DNA from: Marinomonas sp. SBI8L
Lineage (GTDB): Bacteria; Pseudomonadota; Gammaproteobacteria; Pseudomonadales; Marinomonadaceae
Direction: 5' to 3'
NCBI RefSeq assembly: GCF_001624705.1
Contig: NZ_JSEO01000001.1
Span: 213,723 to 277,722 of the forward strand
Length of the DNA stretch: 64,000 bases
Part shown: piece after piece, positions 8,854 through 18,682 of the stretch
How positions within the stretch are numbered: position 1 is the stretch's first letter
Layout of the letters: each line of letters opens with the position of its first letter
The notes under the pieces: model-generated
The model's database searches: none
Seen by the model: the letters and a program-made list of their open reading frames with translations, nothing else
What the model was told of the DNA's origin: nothing
Translations under genes and position numbers: made by a program

Positions 8854-8869
8854 TTGAATAAACATTCAA
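8854..8869. promoter_or_regulatory. Operator copy 3
   Basis: TTGAATAAACATTCAA repeats the same half-sites, starting 27 bases after copy 2 and about 50 bases before the old yellow enzyme ATG, so it probably overlaps that promoter. Confidence 0.75.
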
Positions 8870-8917
8870 AATATACACCTACCCATTTGATTAGTAGGTA
8901 AATGATAGGAATAAAAG

Positions 8918-9958
8918 ATGACTGATAATCTATTTCAAAAATATGCGTTAAACGACAGTATCAAATTAAAAAACCGTATTCTCATGGCGCCTCTTACCCG
9001 CTGCATGGCCGATGATGATTTAGTACCTACTCAACAAATGGCTGATTATTATGCTAGACGCACTGATGCAGGACTAATTATCAGTGAAGCGACTATCATT
9101 CGCCCTGATGGACAAGGCTACCCTAATACACCAGGACTTTACTCAAGCGCACAAATAGAAGGCTGGAAAAAAGTTACTCAAGCAGTACATGCAAAAGGTG
9201 GCAAAATTTTTGCTCAACTTTGGCACACGGGTAGAGTTGCTCACTCACACTTTTTTGGTACAGACGTACTAGCACCTTCGGCTATAAAGGTAGAGGGTAC
9301 TGTACCTAGAATGAGAGAGTTGGTTTATCAAACACCGAAAGCAGCTACTCAGGACGACATCAAGCAACTTGTGAAAGATTATGCACAGGCTGCTGCTAAT
9401 GCTATAGATGCTGGCTTTGATGGTGTTGAAATACATGGTGCGAATGGCTACCTAATCGATCAATTCTTACATTATGCAAGTAATCAAAGAGGTGACGATT
9501 ACGGCAAAACACCAGAAAATATGTCTCGCTTTGCATTAGATGTTGTGGATGCAATTACAAATAGGATTGGAAATAACAAAACGGCTCTAAGACTGAGTCC
9601 TGGTGCTTACTTTAATCTAGAGGGTAACCCAAAAGACAAAGAAGTGTTTGATTACTTATTACCTGAGCTTGAAAAACGTGACTTGGCCTTCTTACACATA
9701 GGTATTTTTGATGATGCGATGGAATTTGACTATCTAGGTGGTAGAGCCTCAAGCTATGTCAGAAAGCATTATCATAAAACTCTCGTGGGCGTTGGCAGCT
9801 TTAGCGCTGAAACAGGTAGCCAAGCTATAGAAGAAAATAGATTTGATCTTTTGGCCATAGGCAGACCCTTTATCGCTAACCCTGACTACATAGAGAAAGT
9901 AAGTTGTAACAAGACTTTGACTGCATATTCAGATGAAATGCTAGGTGAATTAATCTAA
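8918..9958 (+). CDS. Old yellow enzyme family FMN alkene reductase (NemA-like)
   Basis: This 346-residue flavoprotein belongs to the N-ethylmaleimide reductase/xenobiotic reductase branch of old yellow enzymes. It shows RILMAPLTRCMADDD near the N-terminus, the FMN-contacting QLWHTGRVAH (about residue 105), GFDGVEIHGANGYLIDQFL with the substrate-binding His and Asn (about 175), LRLSPGAYFNLEG, and a phosphate-binding VGSF and AIGRPFIANPD end. Such enzymes reduce activated C=C bonds and nitro groups with NAD(P)H. It is divergent from a TetR gene and downstream of three operators, so induction by electrophiles is likely. Confidence 0.92.
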   Translation: MTDNLFQKYALNDSIKLKNRILMAPLTRCMADDDLVPTQQMADYYARRTDAGLIISEATIIRPDGQGYPNTPGLYSSAQIEGWKKVTQAVHAKGGKIFAQLWHTGRVAHSHFFGTDVLAPSAIKVEGTVPRMRELVYQTPKAATQDDIKQLVKDYAQAAANAIDAGFDGVEIHGANGYLIDQFLHYASNQRGDDYGKTPENMSRFALDVVDAITNRIGNNKTALRLSPGAYFNLEGNPKDKEVFDYLLPELEKRDLAFLHIGIFDDAMEFDYLGGRASSYVRKHYHKTLVGVGSFSAETGSQAIEENRFDLLAIGRPFIANPDYIEKVSCNKTLTAYSDEMLGELI

Positions 9959-9969
9959 ATAAACATATT

Positions 9970-10013
9970 CTTACTGAAATAATTACACTATCTAAAATAC
10001 TTATTTCAGTAAG
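9970..10013. terminator. 13-bp perfect inverted repeat after the flavin reductase gene
   Basis: CTTACTGAAATAA (9970-9982) pairs with TTATTTCAGTAAG (10001-10013) with an 18-base spacer, starting 11 bases after the stop codon. It probably shapes the 3' end of the mRNA, although no T-run follows. Confidence 0.55.
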
Positions 10014-10025
10014 GCCTGTTATAAC

Positions 10026-10093
10026 AAAAAAGCCTAATACGTAATAGAAGCACTATCAACTAACATTTTGTTACATAGATTTTAGGCTTTTTT
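10026..10093. terminator. 12-bp inverted repeat with flanking A- and T-runs
   Basis: AAAAAAGCCTAA (10026-10037) pairs with TTAGGCTTTTTT (10082-10093) across 44 bases that contain a small TAACA/TGTTA hairpin. The A-run and T-run make it look like a bidirectional intrinsic terminator with a large loop. Confidence 0.6.
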
Positions 10094-10275
10094 CCTACAA
10101 ATGATTGGTTTAAATCTATTAACTCGCTATTTTTTACCCTTTTTCACATTAATTTAATTCAACCTGCTTACAAAACGATCTAAGATCCACTAGAATAAAA
10201 TTGTATTTTTATTCAATAGTTTGGTTGCTCTAATAGAAGTAACTTTGAACTTAAATGTTTATAGAAGGATATCTT

Positions 10276-10626
10276 ATGAAAACTCTTGCTTTCGCTTTAT
10301 TTGCGACATTGGCAGCAAGCCAAACTTTTGCTGCAGGTGAATCTGCAGGTGCAGCATCAGGATCAGGTTCAGCAGCATCTGGCACTGCAGCTAGCTCTGG
10401 TGCAGCAGGTTCTGGTGCAGCAGCAGGTTCTGGTGCAGCAGCAGGTGCTGGTGGTGCAGCAGCTGGTGGTGCAGCAGCTGGTGGTGCTGTAGCAGCTGGT
10501 GGTACGGTAGCAGCTAGCGCAGCGGCTATTGGTACTGTAGGTACTGTGGCAGCATCTGTTGCGGCTATTTCAATTGCAGCTGGCATAAGTGATTCTAATT
10601 CCAGCAGCACAACTACGACTAATTAA
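10276..10626 (+). CDS. yjbE: YjbE-like secreted Ala/Gly/Ser-rich protein
   Basis: This 116-residue protein has a clear signal peptide (MKTLAFALFATLAASQTFAA, cut near residue 21) and then a low-complexity segment (about 22-75) of GAAAG/GGAAAGG repeats. A hydrophobic Ala/Val/Ile stretch (about 76-103) and a Ser/Thr/Asn tail follow. AGAAGGAT lies 5 bases before ATG 10276; an upstream in-frame ATG at 10255 has no such site. The small size, composition and position just before yjbF, yjbG and yjbH homologues identify it as YjbE-like, a protein linked to exopolysaccharide production in E. coli. Its molecular role is unknown. A strong terminator follows. Confidence 0.75.
   Translation: MKTLAFALFATLAASQTFAAGESAGAASGSGSAASGTAASSGAAGSGAAAGSGAAAGAGGAAAGGAAAGGAVAAGGTVAASAAAIGTVGTVAASVAAISIAAGISDSNSSSTTTTN
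10390..10513 (+). repeat. Degenerate GGTGCAGCAGCTGGT-type repeats within yjbE
   Basis: The Ala/Gly coding stretch is built of imperfect tandem repeats such as GGTGCAGCAGCAGGT and GGTGCAGCAGCTGGT. They create long open frames on other frames and the opposite strand that are not genes. Confidence 0.75.
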
Positions 10627-10636
10627 GCTTTTTTGC

Positions 10637-10668
10637 AAAAAAAGCCAGCTTTATGCTGGCTTTTTTTT
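10637..10668 (+). terminator. Strong intrinsic terminator/attenuator inside the yjb locus
   Basis: GCCAGC (10644-10649), loop TTTAT, GCTGGC (10655-10660) is followed by eight T, and seven preceding A extend the stem. It lies between yjbE and yjbF with no obvious new promoter after it, so it probably lets only part of the transcripts continue into yjbFGH. Confidence 0.9.
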
Positions 10669-10703
10669 GTTCTTTTTACCATTAACTTTTAAAGCGAAAA
10701 TCA

Positions 10704-11378
10704 ATGGGTTTAAACACTAGATTCAAAATTACAACAACTTTTTTAATCTGTTTATTGTTATCTGCTTGCTCTCAAAAGTTTAGTGACATATCAAGTACTG
10801 TCAATGCCTCAGTTAATAGCCTAACAGATGTAACACTCAGTGATGATGAACTTAAAAAACTCCCATATGATAGCGCCTATGTCAGCTTGAATGGCAATCG
10901 AAGAATACTTATGGTGTTAGCATTAATTGAAGAAAATAATTTAAATAACTATCAAAGATTAAAATGGGTATCTGCTGACAACTTTATGATAATTACCGAA
11001 AATGGCAGGATAGTTAAAACTTTAGGTTTTAGTAATAACCTTATGGTAATAACATCTGAAAATAGTTTGAATTTACCTGCCCCTTCAATTCAATCTAATA
11101 AATGGATAGCATATTATGATTGGATGCCCTCTCATCGATATCAATTTACAGCTGAAATTAATTCAAGCTTAAACAAGCAACAAACTATTGGCCTGTCCTC
11201 ATGGTCATTAGATACTCAACACGTTGAAGAAAAGATTAATTTTTCAGAGCTTAAGTTTAATTTCACAAATCATTATTGGTTGAATCAAAACGGAAAAGTG
11301 GTTAAGACTATTCAATATATTGGTCCTAACATGGATAAAATAGAAATGAGTTTTGTTAAAGATTTTTTACCTCAATAA
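10704..11378 (+). CDS. yjbF: YjbF/GfcB-family outer-membrane lipoprotein
   Basis: This 224-residue lipoprotein has the lipobox LLSAC at about residues 18-22 following a hydrophobic signal. The rest is a beta-rich domain consistent with the YjbF/GfcB group-4 capsule lipoproteins (about 210-220 residues), including LMVITSENSLNLP and SYWLN-like strands. It lies between YjbE-like and GfcC-like genes, the order seen in E. coli yjbEFGH and gfcABCD. It is expected to help export or anchor an extracellular polysaccharide at the outer membrane. The ribosome-binding site is weak, which fits low expression relative to yjbE. Confidence 0.8.
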   Translation: MGLNTRFKITTTFLICLLLSACSQKFSDISSTVNASVNSLTDVTLSDDELKKLPYDSAYVSLNGNRRILMVLALIEENNLNNYQRLKWVSADNFMIITENGRIVKTLGFSNNLMVITSENSLNLPAPSIQSNKWIAYYDWMPSHRYQFTAEINSSLNKQQTIGLSSWSLDTQHVEEKINFSELKFNFTNHYWLNQNGKVVKTIQYIGPNMDKIEMSFVKDFLPQ

Positions 11379-11401
11379 ATTTACCTAAAAAGTAACTATT
11401 T

Positions 11402-12154
11402 ATGCTATTTAAAATGAATCACATCAGCTACCTCTTATTCCTTTTATTGCTTTTTACTTCATTATCAGCAACAGCCAACAAAAATAAGACTCTAGAAGTT
11501 GTAATACCTCAACAAAAAATTAATTTAAGTTATCAGGTTGCGCCTAGACTTTCTCAATTATTAATTGATGCAAAAAAAAACACTGATTATTCAGCCTACA
11601 CATTAGGCTCTGCTTTGATCAAGAAAAACAGTTATGAAAACATTACAATACAAAACAACAAAATTGAACTGATAGAAAGCTTAGAAACAATTAACCATAC
11701 TAGTGCTTTTCACTTACGTACACTGATAGAAGGCCTCAATTTCTTTCAGCAGGAGAAGCTATCTCTTGATCTAGAGAAAGTACAACTTGATAGTAGAATT
11801 AATCCTATCATCTCAGGAAACTATCAGCTTTATTTACCCAAGAGACCTGACTTTCTTATTTTAATTGACCCAAATCACTCAGAAAAAATCATAAAACTGA
11901 AACTCAAACCTGGCTACAACCTGTCTAAATACTTAAATGAGTTTTATAAAAATACAGATATCGTCACAGATAACATTAGAATTATTCAAGCAGATAAAGA
12001 AGTCATTACACCTAAAATAGACTATTGGAGTAACAGTAAATATTACTTATCACCAGGCGCTATCATTTATATAGGTTTAAATGAAGATATAGAAAATGCA
12101 GAGATAACTAATCAAAGCTTCTTAAAACTACTACAACATCACGTGGTTTATTAA
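11402..12154 (+). CDS. yjbG: YjbG/GfcC-family periplasmic exopolysaccharide protein
   Basis: This 250-residue protein has a signal peptide (hydrophobic residues 9-24, cut near TATA-N). E. coli GfcC and YjbG are periplasmic proteins of similar size with beta-grasp folds. The C-terminal ISPG-like segment YLSPGAIIYIGLNEDI matches the family's closing motif. The stop codon overlaps the ATG of the next gene (TAATG), implying coupled translation. GfcC is needed for capsule assembly; no enzymatic activity is known. The assignment rests mainly on size, signal peptide, the C-terminal motif and gene order. Confidence 0.75.
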   Translation: MLFKMNHISYLLFLLLLFTSLSATANKNKTLEVVIPQQKINLSYQVAPRLSQLLIDAKKNTDYSAYTLGSALIKKNSYENITIQNNKIELIESLETINHTSAFHLRTLIEGLNFFQQEKLSLDLEKVQLDSRINPIISGNYQLYLPKRPDFLILIDPNHSEKIIKLKLKPGYNLSKYLNEFYKNTDIVTDNIRIIQADKEVITPKIDYWSNSKYYLSPGAIIYIGLNEDIENAEITNQSFLKLLQHHVVY

Positions 12155-14370
12155 TGCCCAAATATTACCTTACTCCCTTAACAATTTTACTCTTTGGTCC
12201 AAATGTTCTTGCATCAGAGAATGAAGTAATTTTTCCATTTGAGCTCCACAAACTTAAAGTTTCTCAAATGGATTTTGGTGGCGTTGGATTAATGCAAATG
12301 CCAACCGGCAGAATGGCAGAAGAAGGTGAGTTTTCATTTAACTACACACAAAACTCTGAATATGAGTTTTACTCCTTCTCATTACAACTTATGCCTTGGT
12401 TTGAAAGCACCATTCGTTATACGGAAGTACAAGATATTCTCTATAGCGATGATGAAGGTTTTAGTGGAGACACTAAGTATGCTGATAAAGGGATTGATGC
12501 CAAAATAAGATTATTTAAAGAAACTAACTGGCTTCCTGAAACATCAATTGGCTTAAGGGACATTGGTGGAACAGGCTTATTTGATGGTGAATTTATTGCT
12601 GCAACCAAACATCTTTCAACAGATAATTATGGACAATTTGATTTCACAATAGGCTTAGGTTGGGGCTATCTAGGACAAAGCGGTAATATTTCCAACCCGC
12701 TATGTAGCTATAGTAATAGCTACTGTAATCGTGATTCAAGCTTTTCTGATAATGGCGGCACTATTGATTCACAAAGGTGGTTTAAAGGTAATGCCTCTCT
12801 TTTTGGTGGGATTGAATATCAAACACTTTACGCTCCTCTTAGACTAAAGCTTGAATACGATGGCAATGACTATAGTCAAGATGCCCCAGTCACACGCGGC
12901 AATATATCAATGGTTCAAGATAGCCCTTGGAACTTTGGCGTTGTATATGGCCTCAGTGATTATGCAGATGCTCGTTTTAGTTATGAAAGAGGTAATACTG
13001 TTACTTTAGGTATTAGCCTGTCTACAAATTTCAATGAAAACAAACAGTTATTTAAAAATAAATCCTTTTCACAAGACCTACAAACTCCTAACTTAAATCA
13101 TACACAAAATAGTATTGATACAGATCAAATAGATTGGAAAGCCATAGATAGTCAATTATCAACTATTGCAGGTTACAACGAAAACGAATTCTATTTAGAA
13201 GACACCAAACTTACCTTAGTCGCTGAGCAGAAAAAATATAGAAATAGGTACCTAGCTCAAGATAAAGCAGCGTCAATATTATCTAATGAACTTCCTGAAA
13301 AAATAAAAGACTACTCCATTGTCGAGAAGAATAAAAATATACCCGTCAAAAGTAGCTTAGTATCACGTGATAAACATGCTGACTTTGCTGAAGTGAACTA
13401 TATCAACCCAAAAATTCAAGATGCTATAACAGAGTTTAAAACGATTAAATTGCCAAGCTCTAAGTTAAGCTATGGAAGCGATGAAAACTTTAAATATGGC
13501 TTTGCTCCCGGACTGACCCAAACCTTAGGCAGTGCTGAGGACTTCTACTTATACAGTATAGGAATAAAACTAGATTCTTCGTATTGGCTATCACCTAGCT
13601 GGCAACTTGAGTCAAGTTTTTACCTCAATCTATTAGATAATTACGACAAATTTAACTATACAGTTCCAGATGATAATACCTCTAATCCTAGAGTGAGGAC
13701 GCTAGCGCGAGAGTATATTCATGAAAATCAAGCCTATATAAACAGCTTACAACTGAGTAATTTCCAAAAATATAGTCAAGATTGGTACCAACAGTTTTAC
13801 TTTGGCTATTTAGAACAAATGTTTGCAGGTGTCGGCAGTGAAGTTTTATACCGTCAAAAAGGTGCTAACTGGGCTCTTGGATTAGATTGGAACCTTGTAT
13901 CCCAGAGAGAGCCCGATTCTTGGTTAGGAACTTTCAATAGCCCTTGGGAGTATAGCAGTACAGAAGAAGTGCTCTCACAAGGAACAACGGGTCATGCATC
14001 TATTTACTACAGACCAGAGTGGGGTTTTCTACAAGATACCTTGTTCCAACTGGATTATGGTAAATTCTTAGCAGGTGATATTGGTTTTCAACTGGACTTT
14101 TCCAAGCAGTTCAACAGTGGCATTATCGTTGGAGCTTATGCGAGCAAAACGGATATGTCTGCTGAAGAGTTTGGAGAGGGTAGCTTCACCAAAGGATTCT
14201 ACTTCACAGTACCTTTTGATATTTTAACGATCAAGCCTAACTCAAGTAGAGCTAACTTCAATTGGCAGCCTCTAACAAGAGACGGAGGCCAAAAGCTTAA
14301 TAAGAAGAATGATCTTTACCAAATAACTGATCAACTTAACCCTTGGTACCAAAGACCTGTGAAAGAATAG
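12154..14370 (+). CDS. yjbH: YjbH/GfcD-family outer-membrane exopolysaccharide protein
   Basis: This 738-residue outer-membrane protein has a signal peptide (residues about 1-20, ending LAS). Its N-terminal segment FGGVGLMQMPTGRMAEEGEFSFNY is the hallmark start of YjbH/GfcD proteins. Alternating aromatic beta-strands continue through both halves (for example YEFYSFSLQLMPWFESTIRYT and the C-terminal DIGFQLDFSKQF), consistent with the predicted double beta-barrel. E. coli YjbH is about 700 residues. It is the likely export pore or assembly factor for the polysaccharide. It is last in the operon and ends at a 14-bp terminator. Confidence 0.88.
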   Translation: MPKYYLTPLTILLFGPNVLASENEVIFPFELHKLKVSQMDFGGVGLMQMPTGRMAEEGEFSFNYTQNSEYEFYSFSLQLMPWFESTIRYTEVQDILYSDDEGFSGDTKYADKGIDAKIRLFKETNWLPETSIGLRDIGGTGLFDGEFIAATKHLSTDNYGQFDFTIGLGWGYLGQSGNISNPLCSYSNSYCNRDSSFSDNGGTIDSQRWFKGNASLFGGIEYQTLYAPLRLKLEYDGNDYSQDAPVTRGNISMVQDSPWNFGVVYGLSDYADARFSYERGNTVTLGISLSTNFNENKQLFKNKSFSQDLQTPNLNHTQNSIDTDQIDWKAIDSQLSTIAGYNENEFYLEDTKLTLVAEQKKYRNRYLAQDKAASILSNELPEKIKDYSIVEKNKNIPVKSSLVSRDKHADFAEVNYINPKIQDAITEFKTIKLPSSKLSYGSDENFKYGFAPGLTQTLGSAEDFYLYSIGIKLDSSYWLSPSWQLESSFYLNLLDNYDKFNYTVPDDNTSNPRVRTLAREYIHENQAYINSLQLSNFQKYSQDWYQQFYFGYLEQMFAGVGSEVLYRQKGANWALGLDWNLVSQREPDSWLGTFNSPWEYSSTEEVLSQGTTGHASIYYRPEWGFLQDTLFQLDYGKFLAGDIGFQLDFSKQFNSGIIVGAYASKTDMSAEEFGEGSFTKGFYFTVPFDILTIKPNSSRANFNWQPLTRDGGQKLNKKNDLYQITDQLNPWYQRPVKE

Positions 14371-14398
14371 CTTTCGCCAATTACAGAAAAGTAAAAAA

Positions 14399-14434
14399 TA
14401 AGGGCAAGAGTATTTTTAATTACTCTTGCCCTTA
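14399..14434. terminator. Bidirectional terminator between yjbH and GNAT gene
   Basis: TAAGGGCAAGAGTA (14399-14412) pairs perfectly with TACTCTTGCCCTTA (14421-14434) around an 8-base loop, between convergent genes. An A-run upstream (14390-14398) supplies a U-tract for the minus-strand transcript. Confidence 0.85.
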
Positions 14435-14493
14435 CTCTATAAATTGGCCCTGACCTATCTTGATTTATCACACCCAATAAATTTATTTAGCCT

Positions 14494-15042
14494 TTACTTT
14501 TGATTAACTTCAGCTTTACGCTTTAATAACTCAAGTAATTCATCCGTACTTGGCCAAACATAAACAAACTCCTCTACCTTATTACCACAAGGAGAATTCC
14601 ATACATTGGTTTCGGTTCGTTTACCTTCTAATTTTTCATAAAAGTTAATAGCATTTTTATTTTTTGCTAACACCTCTAAATACAAACTAACCCCCTCTAG
14701 ATCACCCAAACTTGATAAAGCCCTATCAATAAGTTGCCTTCCTAAACCTTTGCCTTTATGACTTGAATCAATATGTAGGTTATCCAACAAAATTGTTTCT
14801 GCACCGGACTCTTTCATTAAACAGATAAAACCAAGCAATTTACTAGCCTCTTCAACAAGTAAAACCGTTTGATTCTCATTTTTGTTAGTTAATCTTTTAC
14901 ACCAAACATCTAGCCTATCTTGTAATACGTTTCCCTCTAGGTATTTATCAGACAAAATACCGATATAAGTTTCTTGCCAACTTTTAGCATGTAGATTTGC
15001 AATTGCATCAAGGTCTCCCAAACTTGCTTGTCGATACTCCAC
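14494..15042 (-). CDS. GNAT-family N-acetyltransferase
   Basis: This 182-residue protein carries the GNAT fold. The N-terminal YRQASLGDLDAIANLHAKSWQETY matches the usual first strand and helix. The acetyl-CoA pyrophosphate loop is SSHKGKGLGRQLID (Q/RxxGxG/A, about residues 93-106), and the C-terminal NKNAINFYEKLEGKR is the conserved tyrosine region. The acceptor substrate cannot be predicted; the closest themes are small-molecule or ribosomal-protein acetyltransferases. It is a single gene on the minus strand with terminators on both sides. Confidence 0.85.
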   Translation of the reverse strand: MEYRQASLGDLDAIANLHAKSWQETYIGILSDKYLEGNVLQDRLDVWCKRLTNKNENQTVLLVEEASKLLGFICLMKESGAETILLDNLHIDSSHKGKGLGRQLIDRALSSLGDLEGVSLYLEVLAKNKNAINFYEKLEGKRTETNVWNSPCGNKVEEFVYVWPSTDELLELLKRKAEVNQK

Positions 15043-15110
15043 ACTACAACTCCTTTTTGAAAGTTAAACTTTTAGCTCAAATAAATAAATTATAAGCACT
15101 TTTTCTAAGC

Positions 15111-15136
15111 AAAAAAAAGCCCCTCAAAGAGGGGCT
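15111..15136 (-). terminator. Intrinsic terminator of the fadBA operon
   Basis: On the minus strand AGCCCCTC (complement of 15129-15136), loop TTT and GAGGGGCT are followed by eight T (A-run at 15111-15118). It lies 63 bases after the fadA stop. Confidence 0.9.
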
Positions 15137-15198
15137 AAAAGACAGAGATGGACTTTCAATAACATTGAATTTGGGCGCGGGGGTGCACCCTTTTTCAA

Positions 15199-16377
<1,179 letters not shown>

Positions 16378-16402
16378 TTATCTCCTAATCTCGACCTATG
16401 AA

Positions 16403-18562
16403 TTACTTAGCGGCATTGCCGTAGTAAGTTTCGTTATTGGCTGCCATAGCACGCATTTGCTCTGTTGGGTGGTAAAGTTTACCCAAGTGTCTGAACTTAT
16501 CAGCTAACTCACAGAATGCTGCTAGACCCATTTGGTCAAGATAGTGTATTGCGCCACCTAGGTATGGAGGGAAACCGATACCATAGATAAGACCCATATC
16601 AGCTTCAGCTGGTGAAGCAACAATATTCTCTTCAAGGCAGCGAACAGTTTCAATACATAGCGGAATCATCATACGAGCAATGATGTCTTCTTCTGTTAAC
16701 TCTGTTTGAGACTCAACAGTCGGCGCTAGAAGCTCAACGATTTCTTCATTGTAAATTTTCTTCGGTTTACCCTTACGATCATTTTCGTAAGTGTAGAAGC
16801 CTTTTTGATTCTTCTGACCAAAACGCTCAAGTTCAAACAAGCGATCAATGACACTCACACCTTCATGCTGCATACGATCAGGGAAACCTTGTGCCATCAC
16901 CTCATCTGCATGGTATGCCGTATCAATACCGACTACATCCATCAAATAAGCAGGGCCCATTGGCCAACCAAATTTTTCCATCACTTTATCCACTTGACGG
17001 AAATCTGCGCCCTCTTTCATCATGGCAGCAAAACCACCAAAATAAGGGAATAGAACACGGTTAACTAAAAAGCCTGGGCAGTCATTCACAACAATTGGTG
17101 TTTTACCCATTGCTTGTGCATAAGCTACAGTTTTCGCAACAGCGGCTTCACTAGATTTTTCACCACGGATAACTTCAACTAAAGGCATTTTATGCACAGG
17201 GTTAAAGAAGTGCATACCAACAAAGTTTTCAGGGCGTTTAAGTGCAGTCGCAAGCTCAGTAATCGAAATTGTCGAAGTGTTAGAGGTCAAAATAGCATCA
17301 CCAGCAATATGGCCTTCAGTCTCCGCCAATACTGACTTTTTAACATTCACATTTTCAACAACCGCTTCAACAACTAGGTCAACATTTTCAAATTCGCCAT
17401 AGGTCAAAGCAGGTACAATTTTGCTTAGAGATTTCATCGCTTTATCAGCAGTTAAACGACCACGTGAAACCTGTCCATTTAACAGCTTAGTAGCTTCATT
17501 CAGGCCAAGATCAATCGCTTCTGTGCGAATGTCTTTCATAATAATAGGAGTGCCTTTAGAAGCAGACTGGTAAGCAACACCACCACCCATTATACCGGCA
17601 CCTAATACAGCGGCTTGTTTGACAGGTGTCGCATCTTTAATTAGAGCGCCAGATGTTTTCTTGATTTGCTGATCACTTAAGAAAAGGTTAACAAGAGATT
17701 TAGCAACTGGCGTTTTCGCCATTTTGATAAAACCAGTAATTTCAGTTTCACAAGCTTTTTCAAAAGCTTGACCGATATTTTTTTCTACTGATTTAATCGC
17801 AGCCATAGGCGCTGGGTAATGTTTGCCAGCTTTAGCACCAACAACACCTCGAACTGATTCAAAAATCATCATTTTCTCAATAGCAGAGAAAACCATAGGT
17901 GCCGTTTCTTCTTCGCGACGAGCCATATAGTCAAGCTTACCAGAAGCAGCTTGCTCAACTAAGTGAAGCGCAGACTCTAACACTTTTTCTGTCTTAACAA
18001 CTGCATCTACGGCGCCATCTTTTAAAGCAACATTGGCACGTTTTTGACCTGCTCCACAAATCCATTCACAAGCATTATCAACACCGATAATACGAGGTAA
18101 ACGAACTGTACCGCCCCAACCTGGATAAATACCTAATTGTGTTTCAGGTAAACCAACTTTAGTTGAATCTGCCATGACACGGTAATCACAGGCCAAACAA
18201 AGCTCAAAACCACCACCTAGAGCAACACCGTTAATTGCCGCAACAGTTGGACATGGAAGAGCAGCAATATCATTGAAGATTTTATGGGCTGCACGCAGTT
18301 TTTCAGCCAATAGCTCGTCTTCTAATTCAAACCAAGTCGAAAACTCAGTAATGTCCGCACCAACAACGAAAACATCTTTCGCACTAGCAAAAACAACACC
18401 TTTCAAACCAGGTTGTACTTTCAATGCAGAAACGGCTTCGCCTAATTCTTGCAAAGTTAAGCTATTAAATTTATTTACTGATTCACCCTGTAAATCAAGA
18501 GTGACGATGGCAATCCCAGGTGACTTTTCAGCTACCTTTATTGCTTGTCCTTCAAAAATCAT
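16403..18562 (-). CDS. fadB: Multifunctional fatty-acid oxidation complex alpha subunit FadB
   Basis: This 719-residue protein has an N-terminal crotonase domain (about 1-190) with enoyl-CoA hydratase and isomerase activity; [15 protein letters not shown] and [16 protein letters not shown] carry the two catalytic glutamates. The 3-hydroxyacyl-CoA dehydrogenase domain follows (about 310-620), with the NAD-binding [13 protein letters not shown] and the catalytic histidine in [14 protein letters not shown] start it at ATG 18562, preceded by GGAG at about 7 bases; a TTG 12 bases upstream is the alternative. It forms the alpha2beta2 beta-oxidation complex with FadA, encoded next. Confidence 0.97.
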   Translation of the reverse strand: MIFEGQAIKVAEKSPGIAIVTLDLQGESVNKFNSLTLQELGEAVSALKVQPGLKGVVFASAKDVFVVGADITEFSTWFELEDELLAEKLRAAHKIFNDIAALPCPTVAAINGVALGGGFELCLACDYRVMADSTKVGLPETQLGIYPGWGGTVRLPRIIGVDNACEWICGAGQKRANVALKDGAVDAVVKTEKVLESALHLVEQAASGKLDYMARREEETAPMVFSAIEKMMIFESVRGVVGAKAGKHYPAPMAAIKSVEKNIGQAFEKACETEITGFIKMAKTPVAKSLVNLFLSDQQIKKTSGALIKDATPVKQAAVLGAGIMGGGVAYQSASKGTPIIMKDIRTEAIDLGLNEATKLLNGQVSRGRLTADKAMKSLSKIVPALTYGEFENVDLVVEAVVENVNVKKSVLAETEGHIAGDAILTSNTSTISITELATALKRPENFVGMHFFNPVHKMPLVEVIRGEKSSEAAVAKTVAYAQAMGKTPIVVNDCPGFLVNRVLFPYFGGFAAMMKEGADFRQVDKVMEKFGWPMGPAYLMDVVGIDTAYHADEVMAQGFPDRMQHEGVSVIDRLFELERFGQKNQKGFYTYENDRKGKPKKIYNEEIVELLAPTVESQTELTEEDIIARMMIPLCIETVRCLEENIVASPAEADMGLIYGIGFPPYLGGAIHYLDQMGLAAFCELADKFRHLGKLYHPTEQMRAMAANNETYYGNAAK

Positions 18563-18626
18563 GCTGATCTCCAATTTTTCTTATTTTGACCTTTCCTTGG
18601 ATTCATTTAAAAATGAGCCTAAGGCA

Positions 18627-18644
18627 AGGCAGCATTCACTGCCT
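18627..18644 (-). terminator. Short hairpin after etfA
   Basis: AGGCAG (18627-18632) and CTGCCT (18639-18644) form a 6-bp stem 40-55 bases past the etfA stop. The stem is short and the following minus-strand tract is AT-rich but has only a weak U-run, so termination may be partial. Confidence 0.4.
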
Positions 18645-18682
18645 ATTTAAAAGTTAATAATATCGAGCAAATACTCAATCGC

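Larger units (their letters stand above)
9959..10275. other. Intergenic region with two perfect inverted repeats
   Basis: This AT-rich 317-base stretch holds two long inverted repeats just after the flavin reductase gene (listed separately) and then about 180 bases that should carry the yjbE promoter. I could not pick a convincing -35/-10 pair. No ORF is supported. Confidence 0.5.

Noticed and set aside
10251-10610. Long Ala/Pro-rich open frame opposite yjbE and a Gln/Val-rich frame on the same strand
   Set aside because: Both are by-products of the GCA/GGT repeats in yjbE. Only the yjbE frame has a signal peptide and a ribosome-binding site.
18563-18574. TTG start adding four residues to FadB
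   Set aside because: The TTG overlaps the GGAG that serves ATG 18562, and the family normally starts at MI(F/Y)EG.
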